DNA of 64,000 nt from positions 186,001 to 250,000 of the forward strand of contig NC_015320.1 in the NCBI RefSeq assembly GCF_000194625.1, in the 5' to 3' direction. The translations under genes were made by a program, and so were the position numbers. Source of the stretch: Archaeoglobus veneficus SNP6 (lineage in GTDB: Archaea; Halobacteriota; Archaeoglobi; Archaeoglobales; Archaeoglobaceae). A model generated the notes under the pieces. The model searched no databases. It had not been told where the DNA came from and was given only the letters and a program-made list of their open reading frames with translations. Below are positions 42,250-51,489 of the stretch, piece after piece. The first letter of the stretch is position 1; every line of letters begins with the position of its first letter.

Positions 42250-43038
42250 ATGAAGAAGGCATGGATAGTGGGCCTATTTTTGATAGCCATCTTGCTAGTG
42301 GCGGGAGTGGCTATGGCCTCAACTATGGCGAACTCCGACAACTCCGTTGCAGAAATACAAACGCTCAGTGGTTCAATGATATACCAGAACAATGAACATA
42401 GAGACGAAGTGATAAAAAAATCGCTTGAAATTGCTGGAGATGGTTGGAAGTGTATTGGGATGTACACAGTAGACACAAACACTATGGATATGCTAGTTAT
42501 TCTCAAAAAGGATGATAAAATAAAGTACGTTGAAGTCTACAAACAGGAGAAAGGGCTTGTTGCAAGGGAGGTTATACCGAGGGTAATTGAGAAGAAAGTT
42601 AGTAAAGATGTAATATATAACAAAGATAAAGTATCAAAAGAGGAGCCAGCTAAGATATTTAAAGAATATGGAAAAGTTGTAGCCGAAGTTCAGCTTTTGG
42701 CAGCATCTCCTGTAGTAGTCGAAGCTTGGTCAAGTATTGAAGCAAAGAATGCCTTAGGCATAACACTTTGGAACCTAACAGCTAAGGGCTACTTCCACGT
42801 GTATCCCGGTGATAGCGTTTTCTATGTGGCAGACGATTCCAGTGCGTATGCAAATGGGTATTTGGGCTGGTATATAGAGTACTTTGACAGCGACGCTACG
42901 TGGACATCTACTGCTGGAAGGGTAGATGCAAGAGCAGGCTTTGATAACAGCCTACCTTGGGTAGATGGTGTAGATGCTTGGGCTTGGGTACAGGTTGATA
43001 AGTACCTGCAAATGACAAAAGATGCAGGTTACACTTAA
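42250..43038 (+). CDS. Secreted protein in inserted segment
   Basis: Not recognised. 262 residues with a clear signal peptide (KKAWIVGLFLIAILLVAGVAMA, 2-23) and a predicted extracellular chain. The middle is lysine/glutamate-rich; the C-terminal 110 residues are aromatic and beta-like (YPGDSVFYVADDSSAY, VDGVDAWAWVQVD). ATG 42250 follows the near-perfect Shine-Dalgarno AGGAGGTG (42239-42246), implying strong translation. It lies within the segment between the duplicated relics. A surface or toxin-like role is possible, but no motif supports one. Confidence 0.75.
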   Translation: MKKAWIVGLFLIAILLVAGVAMASTMANSDNSVAEIQTLSGSMIYQNNEHRDEVIKKSLEIAGDGWKCIGMYTVDTNTMDMLVILKKDDKIKYVEVYKQEKGLVAREVIPRVIEKKVSKDVIYNKDKVSKEEPAKIFKEYGKVVAEVQLLAASPVVVEAWSSIEAKNALGITLWNLTAKGYFHVYPGDSVFYVADDSSAYANGYLGWYIEYFDSDATWTSTAGRVDARAGFDNSLPWVDGVDAWAWVQVDKYLQMTKDAGYT

Positions 43039-43103
43039 CAGTTACACTTAAGTCAGAAAATTTTTTATAATTTTTTATGTTGTAGCTAACTTGGGGGAGA
43101 GTA

Positions 43104-43525
43104 ATGAGAATAGAGATTACAAAAGAGTGTGTTCTCATCGCAATTGCAGCTTATCTTCTGGGTTTAATGATGGATAACTCATTTAAAGGTTTAATGGACT
43201 TTTATTCTTTCTTTTGGTTTTTGGAGTTGTAAAAGACTTTGTAGACGGATTGTTTGATAAACAGAGCAAAAATAAACCCAATCCAACCTCGGGACAAACA
43301 GACAAATCGCAAGCTTCGGTACTCCTCAAAACCTTAAAAGAAAATGAAAGAAAGATAGTTGAGGCTCTGATAAACTATGGCGAGATGACGCAAGCAGAAC
43401 TTGCAGTAAGGACAGGTATACCCAAATCAACTCTTTCGAGAATATTACAGGATTTGGAGACACGGGGGATAATTATTAGATATAATAGCGGTATGACAAA
43501 GACTGTGAAATTACGCGGATACTGA
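43104..43525 (+). pseudogene. Membrane winged-helix protein, reading frame broken
   Basis: ATG 43104, after GGGGGAG, opens a frame with a membrane helix (CVLIAIAAYLLGLMMD) that stops at 43230-43232. The next frame, open from 43187 to 43525, continues with a second hydrophobic segment (LLFFLLVFGVVKDFVDGLF), a polar linker and a winged helix (MTQAELAVRTGIPKSTLSRILQDLETRGIIIRY). Together they form the usual two-helix membrane-anchored wHTH regulator, so one base seems lost or gained near 43187-43213, a T-rich stretch. The C-terminal part could still be translated from TTG 43214. Confidence 0.6.
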
Positions 43526-43537
43526 GATTAAACGTCT

Positions 43538-43978
43538 TTAAACATCCAGATCACTCAAAACCACTATCCCAGCCCTTCTCAACATCGCTGCAGTCACACC
43601 CCATCCTTCCTTTGTTCTGCCGGAAAAACTACCGTCGTAAATTCTGCCAGCTCCACAGGATGGACTGAAGGACTTCAGAACGGCAACCTTCGCCTTAACA
43701 ATTCTGGCAATCCTGAATGTTTCTTCGGCTCCTCGAATAAAAAGCTCCGTTACGTCCTCTCCGTCCTCCGTAAAAACCCTCGCTCTTCCATCAACTACGT
43801 CGAAACCATCCCCATCTTTTATCTCGCACTTCTTTCTCGGAGTTGGAAAACCTGCCAATTGTTCGGGGCACACGGGGATGAGATTAAGTTTATTTCCTTC
43901 CAAAAACCTGAAAACTCGCTCGTTTAAAGCAGAATTGCCATCGTATCTGCAGTTTAAGCCGAGAAGGCACGCGCTCAC
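43538..43978 (-). CDS. DUF523 protein
   Basis: A 146-residue DUF523 protein of unknown function. From GTG 43978 it begins with the family hallmark VSACLLGLNCRYDG. Other blocks are VCPEQLAGFPTPRKKCEI and the C-terminal LKSFSPSCGAGRIYDGSF, all with conserved cysteines. Starts further upstream in the frame would overlap the methyltransferase gene. It follows that gene after seven bases. Its 3' end has a duplicated fragment at 41958-42014. Confidence 0.88.
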   Translation of the reverse strand: MSACLLGLNCRYDGNSALNERVFRFLEGNKLNLIPVCPEQLAGFPTPRKKCEIKDGDGFDVVDGRARVFTEDGEDVTELFIRGAEETFRIARIVKAKVAVLKSFSPSCGAGRIYDGSFSGRTKEGWGVTAAMLRRAGIVVLSDLDV

Positions 43979-43985
43979 GATTGCG

Positions 43986-44528
43986 TTACTTCTCTGCTCG
44001 TCTCCCGAGCAGGAAGTAGTGGTATCTGTAGACATCTTTTCGCTCGACATCGAACCACTTCCCGAGCATTTCAACCATCTTCTCTTCGTTAATCCTTTCG
44101 CTGACAGGAGGGCCGAAGGGAGCATCTTCTTTCCAGTCTATAACCGCTACGACGCTACTTATCTTCGACGCCCACTCCAAGTACTCTTCTATCTTTTCCA
44201 TTTCGTGGAGGACGTTTGCAAACAGAACGAAGTCCGCTTTAAGTTCTGGAGGCCTTTCCGTAACTATAACACCGATGTTCGTTACTCCCATATCATGGGC
44301 CTTTTTATGCAGATATTCTGCCATCTCCATGCTTATCTCGATTGCGTAAACTTTCCTGAAAATTCCGGCGAGAGGGATTGTGAAGTGTCCCGTTCCTGCC
44401 CCGACGTCAACGGCAACGTCTCTCCTTATTTCAATCCCGGAAATAACCTCGATAAATGGCTCAACAGGCAGGATCTTTCTATATTCCTCAGATTCGAGGA
44501 GATGCTTCTTCGCTGGGTCGAAGGGCAC
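43986..44528 (-). CDS. SAM-dependent methyltransferase
   Basis: A 180-residue class I methyltransferase. Motif I VAVDVGAGTGHFTIPLA (about 38-54), acidic motif II YAIEIS, and FVLFANVLHEME (motif IV region) are present. It belongs to the UbiE/Methyltransf_11-like small enzymes whose substrate cannot be read from sequence. GTG 44528 is the start. Probably cotranscribed with DUF523. Confidence 0.8.
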   Translation of the reverse strand: MPFDPAKKHLLESEEYRKILPVEPFIEVISGIEIRRDVAVDVGAGTGHFTIPLAGIFRKVYAIEISMEMAEYLHKKAHDMGVTNIGVIVTERPPELKADFVLFANVLHEMEKIEEYLEWASKISSVVAVIDWKEDAPFGPPVSERINEEKMVEMLGKWFDVERKDVYRYHYFLLGRRAEK

Positions 44529-44621
44529 GATTACACCTCGTTTTGGCCGGAAGGGAGATTGTCAGTCTATAGCCTATGAAGCTCACTTTGGTGCAACCCT
44601 CTAAAAATGGAGAAAGCGAGG

Positions 44622-45242
44622 CTAAATACTGACGAATCTAACGATTACAGGGTCAAATCCCTCTCCAATCTCTATGAGGGCTGCACTGCCCTTCATTGCA
44701 GTGCCAAGCTTTACGATCAGCGTCTCGTTGTGCTTCGCAACGCCCTGGTGCTCGTGGATGTGGGCACATATGAGCATCTTTGGTTTCTTTTCGTCCATCC
44801 ACTTCCTTACCGCCATGCTGCCAACGGAGTTCTCGCCGATCCAGTCAAAGAAACCGTTTGGCGGAGGATGGAAGATTGCAATGTCTCCGCTGAGCTTAGA
44901 GAGCTCTTTTTCTATCTCATCGTCGGTCATCTCGAATGGTGTGCCGAAGGGAGTCGGATTGCTGCCGCCAAGTCCAACAAATGTGAATCCTCCAACATCT
45001 ACAGTCTTCAGGTGTATTGAAACACCTCTATTTTCGAGTATCTCAAGAACTCCTTTCTTGTCCATGTTGCCTGGAACTGCAAATATCTTTGCCCCCGTTG
45101 TGCTTAAAGCGTCGAGAACACCCTCAACAAAACTCGGATCGTCGGCGTTTGTAAAATCTCCCGCCACGAAGACTACATCCACATCGTAATCGGGCTTTTC
45201 TATCTTCCTGCCGTGTATGTCTGCAAGGGCAAGAATCCTCAT
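44622..45242 (-). CDS. Metallophosphoesterase
   Basis: A 206-residue calcineurin-like phosphoesterase: D-x-H (ADIHG, 7-11), VAGDFTN, VPGNMD, the IFHPPPN histidine, and C-terminal CAHIHEHQG. It starts inside the gatD stop codon (four-base overlap), so it ends the argH-gatD operon. The substrate is unknown; the family includes phosphodiesterases and nucleases. Confidence 0.87.
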   Translation of the reverse strand: MRILALADIHGRKIEKPDYDVDVVFVAGDFTNADDPSFVEGVLDALSTTGAKIFAVPGNMDKKGVLEILENRGVSIHLKTVDVGGFTFVGLGGSNPTPFGTPFEMTDDEIEKELSKLSGDIAIFHPPPNGFFDWIGENSVGSMAVRKWMDEKKPKMLICAHIHEHQGVAKHNETLIVKLGTAMKGSAALIEIGEGFDPVIVRFVSI

Positions 45243-46489
45243 TTTTCCACCTCCTCGTCCCAGTACCTCGTTGTTGGGTTTATCTCACCAACGAGGTTAA
45301 CCTTTACGAGGCGCTTCGCCTCTTCGACATCGTAGTTTCCGAGCAGCCACATAAGCTTTATGAGGGCAACCTCCGGCAGCATATCTTCGCCTTCTATGAC
45401 TCCTGCTTGGAGCAGGTATCTGCCGGTATCGTAAACTCTGTCACAAACCCTCCCCCAGAGGCACTGGGACGTCATGACAACAACGCTGTCTTCAGCAATC
45501 CTCGATATCGTATCCACCCAGTCTGTGGAGACATGCCCCAGTCCAGTTCCCTCGAGAACGAAGCCTCTGTAACCCTTATCGTAGTAGTAGTCGAGAACGT
45601 CGGGCTTAAGGCCGGGGAAGAACTTTACGAGCACAACTTTCTCTTCCAGCCTGTCTTTAAGCCTCAGTTCTCTTTCACCCCTCCTGATTCTGCTTGAGAG
45701 CCAGCGAATGTCTCCGGATGGGTAGCTCACAACGCCGAGGGGTGGGTTGTTTATTGAGCGGAAAGCGTCTCTCCTCGACGTATGACACTTTCTGACTTTA
45801 ACACCGCGGTGGATGTGACAGAAATCGTCACTGGTTGACGCGTGCATGACCACAACTACTTCTCCTAAATCCGAGATTGCAGTCTTTGCGGCGCAGACAA
45901 GGTTCATTGCCGCATCGCTCGACGGCCTGTCGCTGCTTCTCTGTGCTCCAACGAATACTACCGGCGAGGGTGTGGAGAGCATGAACGCGAGGGCGCTTGC
46001 CGTGTATGCCATCGTATCCGTTCCATGGGTGATAATCACACCCTCATATCCATCCTTTATGGCCTTGTAAACTTCCCTTGCAAGCTCAATCCAGTGCTTT
46101 GCCTTCATGTTCTCGCTGAGGATGTTGTAGAGCAGCATCGCATCGACGTTGCAGATTTCGGCAATTTCGGGAACGTCGCTAACGATCTCTTCAGCAGAGA
46201 ACTGGCTTGTAACAGCCCCGGTTCTGTAATCGACCTTGCTCGCTATTGTACCGCCTGTGGAGATGATCTTGACATTGGGCAACTCTTCTTTTTTCGCGAG
46301 TTCAGCAATCTCTTCCTTCGGTCTGCCCTCCTCAATTACTTCAATAAGCTCGTATTCTGAAAATCCCAAATTGTAACCGTTATCGAGCTTGAGAACGAAG
46401 GAGCCTGTTGATGAGGGCATCGCTATTCCCTCAAAAATCCTTCCCTTTGCCTTTATCCTGACCCTTTTACCCTCAACACCTTCGACCAT
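45239..46489 (-). CDS. gatD: Glutamyl-tRNA(Gln) amidotransferase subunit D
   Basis: Asparaginase-like subunit that releases ammonia from glutamine or asparagine for GatE, which converts Glu-tRNA-Gln to Gln-tRNA-Gln in archaea. Residues 1-75 are the GatD-specific N-terminal domain; the catalytic core shows IISTGGTIAS, ITHGTDTMAYTASAL and the GAQRSSDRPSSDA block. An in-frame GTG at 46504 overlaps argH, but AAGGTGG four bases before ATG 46489 selects the latter, giving 416 residues. gatE is not in this window. Confidence 0.94.
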   Translation of the reverse strand: MVEGVEGKRVRIKAKGRIFEGIAMPSSTGSFVLKLDNGYNLGFSEYELIEVIEEGRPKEEIAELAKKEELPNVKIISTGGTIASKVDYRTGAVTSQFSAEEIVSDVPEIAEICNVDAMLLYNILSENMKAKHWIELAREVYKAIKDGYEGVIITHGTDTMAYTASALAFMLSTPSPVVFVGAQRSSDRPSSDAAMNLVCAAKTAISDLGEVVVVMHASTSDDFCHIHRGVKVRKCHTSRRDAFRSINNPPLGVVSYPSGDIRWLSSRIRRGERELRLKDRLEEKVVLVKFFPGLKPDVLDYYYDKGYRGFVLEGTGLGHVSTDWVDTISRIAEDSVVVMTSQCLWGRVCDRVYDTGRYLLQAGVIEGEDMLPEVALIKLMWLLGNYDVEEAKRLVKVNLVGEINPTTRYWDEEVEK

Positions 46490-46500
46490 TTTACCACCTT

Positions 46501-47961
46501 TCACTCACTCTTTACCTTTCCACTCTTTTCTACCGTCCCGCCCAGTATCATCTCAACCTCTCTGTAAAGCTCTTCGAGGGCTCGAGATATTCTCTCGGCA
46601 AGCCCCGCAACCATGTCTGCATCCTTCTCGAGGGCTGAAAGCCTGTCTTCGAGCATCTGCCTGATCTCCTCCTTCGATGTCCCGCCGATGTTCTTTCTTG
46701 CTTCAACAACTTCTTTTACGTCCATGCATCGCTTAAAGTTCTCTTCGTCCATTGGTTCGAGCCCCTCTTCTTCCATAATCTTTTTGAGGTTTTCGTAGCT
46801 CGGATTGAGGCTGAGCCTTCCAACAATGCGATGGGCCTTCCTGAACGGCACGCCGAGTTTAACAAGCTCATCGGCAATGTGCGTTGCAACGCTGAAGCCT
46901 CTGCCAGCCTTCTCCTCCATGACATCCGTTCTGAACTTTACCTTTTCAAGCATTCCTGCCATAACGTCGCAGGAGAGATTCACACATTGCAGCGAATCGT
47001 AAAGCAGCGGGTTCATCTCCTGAAAATCGCGGTTATAGGATAGGGGCATCGCCTTGTAGATTGCCATAGCGGCCATCAGATTTCCCGTAAGCTTGCCAGC
47101 CTTAGCCCTCACGATTTCCGCGACATCGGGGTTCTTCTTCTGGGGCATTATGCTTGAAGACGAAGCGTATTCGTCTGGCAGTTCAACAAATCCGAATTCA
47201 GAGGCCCAGAGGATTATCTCTTCAGCTATCCTGCTCAGCGTAAGCATAACCGATGTGGAGACGAAGATCGATTCGATGAGGAAATCTCTCGATGCTGTTG
47301 CATCTTCAGAGTTTTCGACGATTCCATCGAAGCCCAGAAGTTTTGCCGTGTAGTGTCTGTCAAGCTGGAAAGGGGTTGAGGCAAAGGCTGCTGAACCAAG
47401 AGGACAGAGGTTGATGCGTTTAAAAGCATCCATGCACCGCTGAAAGTCCCTTGTAATCATGTCGTGGTACGCAATTAAGTGATGGCTGAGTTTTGTGGGC
47501 TGTGCGTACTGCAGATGCGTAAAACCAGGCATCACAGCATCGATGTACTCTTCGGCTCTATTGAGCAGGACTTCTCTGAGGTTGAGAAGGGAGTAGGCAA
47601 GGTGGAGAAGGGAGTCTCTTGCGAAGAGACGTAAGCAAGTGGCAATTTCATCGTTTCTCGACCTTGCAGTGTGCATCTTCATTCCTGCACTTCCTGCTTT
47701 CTCTATGATTCTCGCTTCTATCGCTTCGTGGACGTCTTCTCCGCCTTCGGGCATACCTTCATCTCTCACTTCTAAAATTGCCTTCAGGATGGGAATCGCA
47801 TCTTCGCTGCTTATGTGGCCTGCTTTGAGAAGAGTCAGGACATGTGCGAGATCAACGAGGATATCGTAGAAAAAGATATTCCTGTCGTGCTCAAGCGACG
47901 AGGTGAGCGTTAGCGCCAGTCTGTCCATCTCTCCTTTAAGCCTGCTTCTTACCACACTCAT
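46501..47961 (-). CDS. argH: Argininosuccinate lyase
   Basis: Splits argininosuccinate into arginine and fumarate. 486 residues, normal for the family. Signatures: HTARSRNDEIATCLRLF near residue 100, GFTHLQYAQPTKLSHHL near 155, and the catalytic loop SSSIMPQKKNPDVAEIVRAKAG near 270. It overlaps the MJ1316-like gene by 26 bases upstream and is followed closely by gatD. Confidence 0.96.
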   Translation of the reverse strand: MSVVRSRLKGEMDRLALTLTSSLEHDRNIFFYDILVDLAHVLTLLKAGHISSEDAIPILKAILEVRDEGMPEGGEDVHEAIEARIIEKAGSAGMKMHTARSRNDEIATCLRLFARDSLLHLAYSLLNLREVLLNRAEEYIDAVMPGFTHLQYAQPTKLSHHLIAYHDMITRDFQRCMDAFKRINLCPLGSAAFASTPFQLDRHYTAKLLGFDGIVENSEDATASRDFLIESIFVSTSVMLTLSRIAEEIILWASEFGFVELPDEYASSSSIMPQKKNPDVAEIVRAKAGKLTGNLMAAMAIYKAMPLSYNRDFQEMNPLLYDSLQCVNLSCDVMAGMLEKVKFRTDVMEEKAGRGFSVATHIADELVKLGVPFRKAHRIVGRLSLNPSYENLKKIMEEEGLEPMDEENFKRCMDVKEVVEARKNIGGTSKEEIRQMLEDRLSALEKDADMVAGLAERISRALEELYREVEMILGGTVEKSGKVKSE

Positions 47962-48208
47962 GACCTTTCCTCCAGACAGTCATGCCATCGTACCTTATCT
48001 CCACAACGCGGTGAACTGGTATTGCTGCATCTTGCAGGTAGATAAACTTGTATCCTATTTCTTCGATTTCACTTCCGGATAAACTTGAAATTCCCTTTGG
48101 TCTGTCTATGTAAAAAACCTCAACGAGGTTAAAATCGAAGGCAGGATCCCATCTGAACCTGTTCAGGATACTTCTTACGTCCTTCTCTTTGATCTCAAAT
48201 TTCTTCAT
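47936..48208 (-). CDS. MJ1316/DUF504 (UPF0248) protein
   Basis: A 90-residue protein of the UPF0248/DUF504 family. SILNRFRWDPAFDFNLVEVFYIDRP and VPVHRVVEIRYDG-like blocks match the MJ1316 domain thought to recognise RNA 2',3'-cyclic phosphate ends. It overlaps argH by 26 bases and the regulator gene by 14, so the three are one transcript. Confidence 0.85.
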   Translation of the reverse strand: MKKFEIKEKDVRSILNRFRWDPAFDFNLVEVFYIDRPKGISSLSGSEIEEIGYKFIYLQDAAIPVHRVVEIRYDGMTVWRKGHECGKKQA

Positions 48209-48710
48209 TCTTTGCGAGCTCCACGAGCTGACCCTTTATGTTTAGCTTTAGCGAGCGCTTTGCAACTGCCCTTATAACCAGAGGTTCGAGACCGAGGCTT
48301 CTGCTTATGTGTGGCACAGACATCCTGCCGGCCTTTACTTCCTTTATTATTTTCGAAACTATCTCCTCAAATTCGTCGTCTGGCATGAAAACGATCTCGA
48401 GGATACGGTTCAAGTCTCTCAGCGACGCGTAAAAGTTTGCACTTAAATGGGTGTAGCTGACGTGATACTCCTTTTCGGGCTTTCCCGAGGGCTCGGATGG
48501 CATTCTCCATTTCATCTCGAGCATTCCCGCATGCTTGAGAATTCGCAACGCCTCCTCGACACCATCTCCAAATCTCTCAAAGAGCTCATCCAGTGTGAGC
48601 CACTCGGTGAGTAAAGTCTCGTAAACATTTCTGTAGAGATTCGTTGAGAATATATGAAGAATTGGGACGAGTTCCACTATGTCGTTTACAAGCTTTGCTC
48701 TCTTTACCAT
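48195..48710 (-). CDS. Winged-helix transcriptional regulator
   Basis: A 171-residue archaeal regulator. Residues 20-95 resemble an ArsR-like winged helix (NVYETLLTEWLTLDELFERFG, then EYHVSYTHLSANFY as the wing). The C-terminal part (VPHISRSLGLEPLVIRAVAKRSLKLNIKGQ) may contain a second helix-turn-helix. First gene of the operon leading to argH and gatD; whether it controls it is not known. ATG 48710 follows GGTGGGAG. Confidence 0.66.
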   Translation of the reverse strand: MVKRAKLVNDIVELVPILHIFSTNLYRNVYETLLTEWLTLDELFERFGDGVEEALRILKHAGMLEMKWRMPSEPSGKPEKEYHVSYTHLSANFYASLRDLNRILEIVFMPDDEFEEIVSKIIKEVKAGRMSVPHISRSLGLEPLVIRAVAKRSLKLNIKGQLVELAKNEEI

Positions 48711-48870
48711 GCTCCCACCTGCTTAGAAGAATTATGTACTTTTCTCCCCTAAGATATTTTTAGTTTTCTATACTATTGGACCCCACATTAGGCTCCGTAG
48801 TTCTGCATGTCCACTTTCCGCCCGTCTGGTCTTTGCAGCTCTATACGCTCCGTGTATGTCTGGAAATTAG

Positions 48871-49020
48871 CACGGAATTGTTCAGAAAGTCGTTAATGCG
48901 GTGTTGGAAGAAAGGCAGCAATTTGCTGAAGATGGTAGAATTCGTAAACGGGACAGGAGATTAATTATATGCGAACCAAAACCTGAAGAAAACTGGAATT
49001 ACTGTGTTCAAAATCCATAA
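48871..49020 (+). pseudogene. Possible gene remnant in 366-bp gap
   Basis: The gap 48711-49076 holds no intact gene. An open stretch here reads VVNAVLEERQQFAEDG, then RLIICEPKPEENWNY, a protein-like composition, but it follows a stop codon and has no plausible start at its N-terminus. It may be the tail of a decayed gene or chance. Otherwise the gap contains only the regulator's promoter region and an A+T-rich terminator-like end next to dnaG. Confidence 0.25.
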
Positions 49021-49076
49021 CTTAATTTCGGGAATGTTAAGAATTTAAATTTTAATATTAAAAAATAAAAAGAAAG

Positions 49077-50264
49077 TTAAAGCTCATCAAACGTGATGAT
49101 TCTCACGTTTGTAGGAACCTTAACGACGCTACCAAGCCTGACGCCTACAAGGTAAGCGATATTCTTCTTAGCCGCGAGGTCGATGACTCTCTGGGTTATA
49201 ACTCCGTCGAAGACAATGCTTGCTGCCCGTGTGTTGTTCGTTTTGAGCACTTTAACGAGGTCTCTGACAGGGACTTCCCTGATAATGTTGAGATTTCTGT
49301 CGAGAAGCCTTGCTATTAATCTCCCCTCGACTTCCTCCTTGTGCCTCTTGAGTACGTTTACGGCGTTCTCATCGGGTTTTTCAACACTCTCTTTCTCTAC
49401 CTTCTCTTCTTCCCTCGTCTCTCTCCTCTCTTCCTTGGCCCTTATTACGTGAATCTGCTCTACGGGAACCTTGTTTCTCAGCGCCTTTACTATCTCCTTC
49501 TGAGTGAGATCTTCGACTCCCTTGCCCTCTGGAGCCCTTGCAACGTAGTCTATGTCTGCAACCTGCAGCAGTTCCTTCAGAATAAGGTCTCCACCCCTGT
49601 CTCCGTCGAGGAATGCTGTAACTGTCTTCTTCTTGCTCAGCTCAACGATGGTCTTTGGTATGTTCGTTCCTTCCACTGCAATCACGTTCTTTATTCCATG
49701 CCTCAAAAGATTCAGAACGTCTGCTCTACCCTCTACAACTATAATAGCGTCGCTTTCATCAACCGCAGGGCCGGCTGGAAGCCGCTCCTCACCATATTCA
49801 ATTACCTCTTCAGCCCTAACTGCCTGTCTGACGAGGTCTGCAATCTTCTCTGACTCTATCTCTGGCTCTTCAAAGAGGTCTCTCAGTATATCCTTCGCCC
49901 TTTCGACTATCTTTCTCCTCTTGCTCGCTCTAACGTCCTCTATCTTGATAACTTTGATTCTCGCAGAGCATGGGCCAACTCTCTCAATAGTCTCGAGAGC
50001 AGCGGCGAGGATTGCAGTTTCAACCTTGTCAAGGCTTGAAGGTACCTTAATTTCGCCAAAACTCTTACCACTTTTACTTTCGACTTTGACTTCAATTCGC
50101 CCTATTCTACCTGTTTTCTGGAGCTCTCTCAAGTCGAGGTCTTCTCCCAGCAGACCCTCGGTCTGTCCGAATATCGCACCAACAACGTCTGGCCTTTCAA
50201 CAACACCTTCTGCAATTATCTCTGCGTGTATCAAGTACTTCGTTGTGTCGCTTGGAGCCTTCAT
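49077..50264 (-). CDS. dnaG: Archaeal DnaG-like primase/exosome subunit
   Basis: Archaeal DnaG, mainly known as a subunit of the RNA exosome that recruits poly(A)-rich RNA, with possible primase activity. The TOPRIM domain is clear: [24 protein letters not shown], then [11 protein letters not shown] with the metal-binding D-x-D. A Lys/Glu-rich linker near residues 285-315 joins a C-terminal domain. ATG 50294 is in frame, but the Shine-Dalgarno GGAGGAGTGA favours ATG 50264, which also matches the usual start [10 protein letters not shown]. Confidence 0.93.
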   Translation of the reverse strand: MKAPSDTTKYLIHAEIIAEGVVERPDVVGAIFGQTEGLLGEDLDLRELQKTGRIGRIEVKVESKSGKSFGEIKVPSSLDKVETAILAAALETIERVGPCSARIKVIKIEDVRASKRRKIVERAKDILRDLFEEPEIESEKIADLVRQAVRAEEVIEYGEERLPAGPAVDESDAIIVVEGRADVLNLLRHGIKNVIAVEGTNIPKTIVELSKKKTVTAFLDGDRGGDLILKELLQVADIDYVARAPEGKGVEDLTQKEIVKALRNKVPVEQIHVIRAKEERRETREEEKVEKESVEKPDENAVNVLKRHKEEVEGRLIARLLDRNLNIIREVPVRDLVKVLKTNNTRAASIVFDGVITQRVIDLAAKKNIAYLVGVRLGSVVKVPTNVRIITFDEL

Positions 50265-50472
50265 TGCTATCACTCCTCCATTATTCTCCATCATGTCTAT
50301 CCCTTGTCTGCGTTAATAAAGGGTGTAAATGCATTATAAATAGTTATTTGTCACCGGGAGGTTCTGTAGAACTGCTATGTAATTTCGCAGATTGTATGAA
50401 TACTGGTTATAATTTCTATGTGCTTCAACTGCGGAACAAAAAACTTTAGCCAACTTTCATCAATGCTGATAC

Positions 50473-50814
50473 ATGAGGTTTGAAGGCGGGATATGGGAAG
50501 ACAGAGGGACATACAGAGTTATGAGAGTTTTCGACATAGCAGACGATTCTTACGTTCAAATTGCCGAAATCAAGCCCTGTTCGAGCGTTGGGAAGCACTA
50601 TCACGAGAAGCAGACAGAAGTCTTCGTAGTTCTGAACGGGGAGGCAAGACTCGGGATTGGCAGCGAGGAGTATGTGGCTAAGGCTGGCGATATCTTTCTA
50701 TGCAAGCCTTTCAGCGTTCACTGGGTTGTTAATGAGCGCGACGAGCCTTTCAAGCTCCTTGTTTTCAAGTACGGGTGGGTTAAGGGCGATATTGTATGGG
50801 TTGACGGGGGTTGA
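50473..50814 (+). CDS. Cupin-domain protein
   Basis: A 113-residue single-cupin protein. Motif 1 is GKHYHEKQTEVFVVLNGEARL (metal ligands H42, H44 and a Glu) and motif 2 is GDIFLCKPFSVHWVVN. Such proteins are isomerases, dioxygenases or binding proteins; the substrate is not indicated. It is convergent with the secreted protein gene after eight bases. Confidence 0.85.
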   Translation: MRFEGGIWEDRGTYRVMRVFDIADDSYVQIAEIKPCSSVGKHYHEKQTEVFVVLNGEARLGIGSEEYVAKAGDIFLCKPFSVHWVVNERDEPFKLLVFKYGWVKGDIVWVDGG

Positions 50815-50821
50815 TGCATAT

Positions 50822-51352
50822 TCATTCGACTACCACTTTCAGCTCGTTGGAGTAAATTCTCTGCCAGCACTGTTTGTCATTTTGGCAGTATATCGGATCT
50901 TCGAAGGCAAGTTCAGCGTAGGCAACGGCTTTGTAAATACCTCTCTCCTCAAAGTTGAAGCATAAATCGCTGGATTCTAAACTCTCAGATGGCTGTATAA
51001 CTCTGGTGTTCAGGACGGTGAGTATAATTTCTGGAATTTTTGCAACCGCTTCTCCATCGCTGTAGACTTCAATTCGAAACGGATGAAGATGTCCGTAGTA
51101 AATAATCCTTGGTGATGTGCCATTATAGCTAAGCTTTACATGGAAACAGACTTTTTCACCAGCTTTTACGTGGTTGGTACCATTCAGTAGGGAAAGCTGC
51201 ACTTTGAAGTCCCCAATTGCCTTTGCCTTTTCCTCTTCGCTGAGAACCCGGTCTTTTTGCTCGTAGATAGTTGGTGTAAGAGCGATAGCTGTAATTGCAA
51301 CAAGAGAGGCTAATATGACCAGGAATAAGGTTTTCCTATGCATGGACACCAC
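50822..51352 (-). CDS. Unknown exported protein with Ig-like fold
   Basis: Not recognised. 176 residues with signal peptide (about 6-26) and a single beta-rich domain with three cysteines near the C-terminus (LCFNFEERG, PIYCQNDKQCW) and one earlier (KVCFHVKLSY). The strand pattern VKAGEKVCFHVKLSYNG resembles an Ig-like or BsuPI-type domain. A second in-frame ATG at 51343 is possible. The 136-base gap to mfnA holds no gene. Confidence 0.6.
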   Translation of the reverse strand: MVSMHRKTLFLVILASLVAITAIALTPTIYEQKDRVLSEEEKAKAIGDFKVQLSLLNGTNHVKAGEKVCFHVKLSYNGTSPRIIYYGHLHPFRIEVYSDGEAVAKIPEIILTVLNTRVIQPSESLESSDLCFNFEERGIYKAVAYAELAFEDPIYCQNDKQCWQRIYSNELKVVVE

Positions 51353-51489
51353 AACGTTTCTTGTTTAGTTTGCCAGTCTCTAACGAACTTAACGTTTTCC
51401 TCATATTTTTTGAAAAATGATGAAAAGGGCCATATCTCGGCCTTCACACCCCTACTTTCGGGCTTTTTAGTTTCAAACTTTAGCTTCAA

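Noticed and set aside
44674-45189. Plus-strand frame opposite the metallophosphoesterase at 44622-45242.
   Set aside because: Ser/Pro-rich antisense product with no motifs; the minus-strand gene is clear.
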